A DNA stretch of 64,000 nt from DASSUW01 sp963844205 (lineage in GTDB: Bacteria > Actinomycetota > Thermoleophilia > Solirubrobacterales > Solirubrobacteraceae). How positions within the stretch are numbered: the first letter of the stretch is position 1; every line of letters starts with the position of its first letter. The stretch is taken from positions 2,310,777 through 2,374,776 of the forward strand of contig CAWJNK010000001.1 of NCBI GenBank assembly GCA_963844205.1. The letters run 5' to 3'. The notes under the pieces are model-generated. The model was not told the origin of the DNA, did not search any database, and saw only the letters and a program-made list of their open reading frames with translations. Of the stretch, positions 61,141-64,000 are shown piece by piece. A program made the translations under genes and the position numbers.

Positions 61141-64000
61141 GTCACGGGCCTAACCTGCTCGCGATTTACTCCGTTGCCTTCGATGCGATGAAGGTGATCG
61201 GGCCTAGCAAACTCCTGGCACGTGTGAAATCCGAGGCTGACCCTCAACGAGGCGGAACACCTCGCGACCGAGGACGTACTAACGGAGGCTCTCGACGGCC
61301 CAGTGGGCGACTCGGAGCTTGCAGCGCGGTTCGCACTGAGCTGGCTCTGTGGGACGCCGCCATCGCTGCGATCTGGACGGACGGAACCGATCCGAAAACC
61401 GACGAGCGTCGGGCGCGTATCTACGACAAGCTCGACCTGTCACCTAGGATCCGGCAGCGGCTTGACGAACTGTTCCCCGTCGCAAAGGACGGTGGGGGCG
61501 TCGTCGTCAGTCGCGAGTTTGAGCCTTGGTACGCAGCGTCTTTGGAGGACCGCCCCTCGTTCTATTGGGGTCACTACGAGGAGTTCCTGCTCGAGAAGGG
61601 CTGGGATCCTGATGCCGTCGCGAACCTCGGTCTAAACACCACCCGCATCGTAGAGCGACTCGCCGATCCAGAACGAAGCTCGGCGTATCAGGCGAAAGGT
61701 CTGGTCGTCGGCTATGTCCAGAGCGGCAAGACGGCCAATTTCACAGGCGTCGTAGCTAAGGCTGTTGATGCCGGCTATCGGTTGATCATCGTTCTCACCG
61801 GCACCACGGACCTTCTGAGGACTCAAACGCAGCGTCGACTTGACAAGGAGCTCGTTGGCAGGGAGAACCTCCTCCGTGGCATTGACCCGACCGACGCGGA
61901 GTCGCTGTCCACCGTTGACTACCACGGCGACCCGGATTGGGATGCCTTCGTCAGCACGGTGATGCTCGCCGTCGCTGATGGCCGGCCCGACATCTATCGA
62001 CTGACGACAGCGCGGGCGACTACAAGGCTCTCCAGCAAGGGATCGAGGCGCTCGATTTCACGCGGTTCGATCCGACCAAGCCGCTCAATGCGACCGAGAA
62101 TCTCCGACGCGTGCCTGCGCGCATCGCGATCGTGAAGAAGAACGCGACGGTGCTGAGTAGGCTCGTGAAGGACCTGAAGAAGATCACCGCCAAACTCGGT
62201 GACATCCCTGCCCTCGTCATCGACGACGAGTCCGATCAGGCGTCCGTCAACACGTCGAATCCCAAGAAGTGGAAGGCCGGCCAGAAGGAGCGGACCTCGA
62301 TCAACCGGCACATCTCCGACCTCCTCCGCCTGCTGCCCCGTGGGCAGTACATCGGCTATACGGCGACGCCGTTCGCGAATGTCTTCGTTGACCCATCCGA
62401 CGCCACGGACATCTTCCCCGCCGACTTCCTGCTCTCGCTCGAGCGCCCGCCCGACTACATGGGCGCGCGCGATTTCCACGATCTGGACGGTGTCGCCGGC
62501 GAGGAGCGGACCTACGCCAACTCGAATGAGCGCGCGTTCGTTCGATCCGTGCACGATGACCGAGGACCTTGAAGGAGCTGCAGGAGGCTCTTGATGCGTT
62601 CGTGCTCAGCGGCGCGATCAAGCGATACCGAGAAGCGCGATGGGGTCGACGGGCTACTTCCGCCATCACACCATGCTCGTGCACGAGTCCGTCAAGATGG
62701 CCGAGCAAAGGAGTTCGGCCGACGAGATTCGCGCGCTCTGGCAAAGCGGCGGGTGGTACACGCCGCCGGCCGGCGACGGCTCAGCCCAGCTGTACGAGGC
62801 CGACTTCCTGCCGGTCATGCAGGGCGCGCGCCGACGACGAACCCGTTCCCGACTGCTTCGATGACCTCAAAGCAGGACCTCGCGGCAGTCGCGTCGCAGG
62901 TTCACGGCGCGGACAACGATCCCGTCTGGATCGTCAACGGCGACAAGGAGGTCGCCCAAGCACAACATCGACTTCGACGCGCGCAGCGTCTGGAAGTCCT
63001 GGTCGGGGGCACGAAGCTCTCCCGTGGCTTTACGGTCGAGGGGCTCACGTCTCGTACTACCGGCGCAGGACCCAGCAGGCCGACACCCTGATGCAGATGG
63101 GTCGTGGTTCGGTTTCCGCCCCGGCTACCACGACCTGGTCCGGCTCTACATCGGCCGGGCGGCGCCCGGGGGCAAACGAGTACGTACGACCTCTACAAGG
63201 CATTCGAGGCCGCGTGCCGGTCCGAGGAGCTGTTCCGGGAGGAGATCAGGCGGTACTCGATCCTCGTCAATGGTATGCCGCAGGTCACCCCGCCACATTC
63301 CCCCGCTGGTAGCCCAGCACGTGCCCTGGCTCAAGCCGGCCGCCGCCAACAAGATGTACAACGCCCGGCTGGTCGAACGACGCTCGCCCGGGACACCGCT
63401 GGAGCCCACCGGCTATCCGGCCGAGGCACAGCGGCCCTGAAGCACAATGCGCATGCCGTGGGCCGCTCATCGCGTCAGCGACTGACGCCATCGAACTACG
63501 CATGTCCGCGCGATCGACGTACAGGGCCTTCAGGGATCGTCTCGCAGAGCAATTGGTGCAGGTCCTGGACGGCCCTGAAATGGTCGCCTGACTGACCACT
63601 TCAGCGCCGATCTCGAGTGGCTGGAAAGCTGTCGGCGGACCAGGTGGAAGACTGGGTCATCCTGCTCCCGCAGCTCGCTGGTTCGGCCTCGGTGAGGTCG
63701 ATCTACGGTCGGACCTCAGCATCCACCGAGCGGAGCTCGACGGCAAGGCCGTTCGCTCTTCGGAGGCATCTCAGACCCGAAGCATCGCCCAGCCGCGGAA
63801 CGATCGCCGGCAACCGCCCGCGGAAGCCGATGTGGTGGCAAAGGCGCTCCATCAGCCAAAGCGCGGGGCCTTCCTCGTGTATCCCGTCTTCGAGCTCAAG
63901 GAGAACGGAGAATCTCTGCCGGAACTGTGACGGAGGAGTCACTGGTGATGGCCCTAGTGATTGTTTCGCCAAGCAGCACTGGCACTCCCGATCAGCCGCT
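61137..64000 (+). pseudogene. Z1-domain ATPase, many frameshifts, cut by the window end
   Basis: ATG 61137 overlaps the previous stop. Z1 signatures appear in order but in changing frames: Walker A VVGYVQSGKTAN (about 61705-61740), Walker B-like PALVIDDESDQ (about 62210-62240), YIGYTATPFANVFVDP (about 62350-62397), GGTKLSRGFTVEG (about 63005-63045), GFRPGYHDLVRLYIGR (about 63112-63160), and FLVYPVFELKENGE near 63870-63910. More than ten single-base breaks are needed and they become denser to the right. Z1 ATPases pair with MutL-like proteins in defence systems. Likely intact in life and damaged by assembly errors. Confidence 0.78.

Overview
The window is high-GC, densely coded DNA with few and short intergenic gaps, many secreted proteins with Ala-rich signal peptides, large LuxR-family ATPase regulators and start codons lying 6-7 bases behind TANNNT hexamers. 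Together these suggest an actinobacterial chromosome, most likely Thermoleophilia/Solirubrobacterales. That placement is inference from gene style only; no rRNA or tRNA gene was found.

Layout. 1-5.7 kb: a DHFR-like gene cut by the window edge, a methyltransferase, an alpha/beta-hydrolase fused to a LuxR domain, a lower-GC patch with two tiny genes and a relic of an Imm26-type immunity gene, then a complete 1.3 kb IS3-family element (3971-5268) with inverted ends and an ATT target duplication. 5.7-11.6 kb: an AlkZ-like glycosylase, then hydrolase - wax ester/diacylglycerol acyltransferase - HD protein as an overlapping operon, then a DHFR-like/ArsR/AHSA1 divergent module. 11.6-24.9 kb: secreted lectin-Vps62 protein, DUF3891, MMPL exporter, a ThuA-PQQ dehydrogenase-PKD protein divergent from a DUF1080 protein, a coupled plastocyanin-multicopper oxidase pair, and an amidase. 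24.9-37.1 kb: two GAF-type sensor kinases, an orphan NarL-type regulator, a globin, a tandem-duplicated pair of Gly-rich secreted proteins, and a PHM-like copper protein with a C-terminal cupredoxin. 37.2-50.2 kb: small secreted proteins, a secreted lipase, two convergent paralogous LuxR ATPase (LAL) regulators, and a frameshifted metzincin-type metalloprotease. 50.3-55.9 kb: a one-polypeptide transmembrane regulator (BTAD DNA-binding domain, beta-propeller, periplasmic binding domain), SixA, PspC, HIT and two USP-like proteins. 56.1-64 kb: a lower-GC defence locus (5mC methyltransferase, Vsr, winged-helix protein, GHKL ATPase, PD-(D/E)XK protein, Z1 ATPase) running off the right edge.

How the parts fit. 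Each LAL regulator is divergent from a secreted hydrolase gene, and both intergenic regions carry the same layout: a TAGGG-N5-CCCTA inverted repeat 21 bases from a TAGCGT -10 element of a leaderless regulator promoter, plus a GGGATCG...CGATCCC inverted repeat nearer the hydrolase. The defence locus resembles MutL/Z1/DUF4420 (MZA-like) systems, with a Dcm-Vsr pair and an unrecognised winged-helix gene.

Caution. Several genes to the right of 45 kb are broken by single-base indels although their motifs are intact, and the density of breaks rises steeply after 62 kb. Residual assembly indels are the simplest explanation, so the frameshifted entries may be intact genes in the organism.
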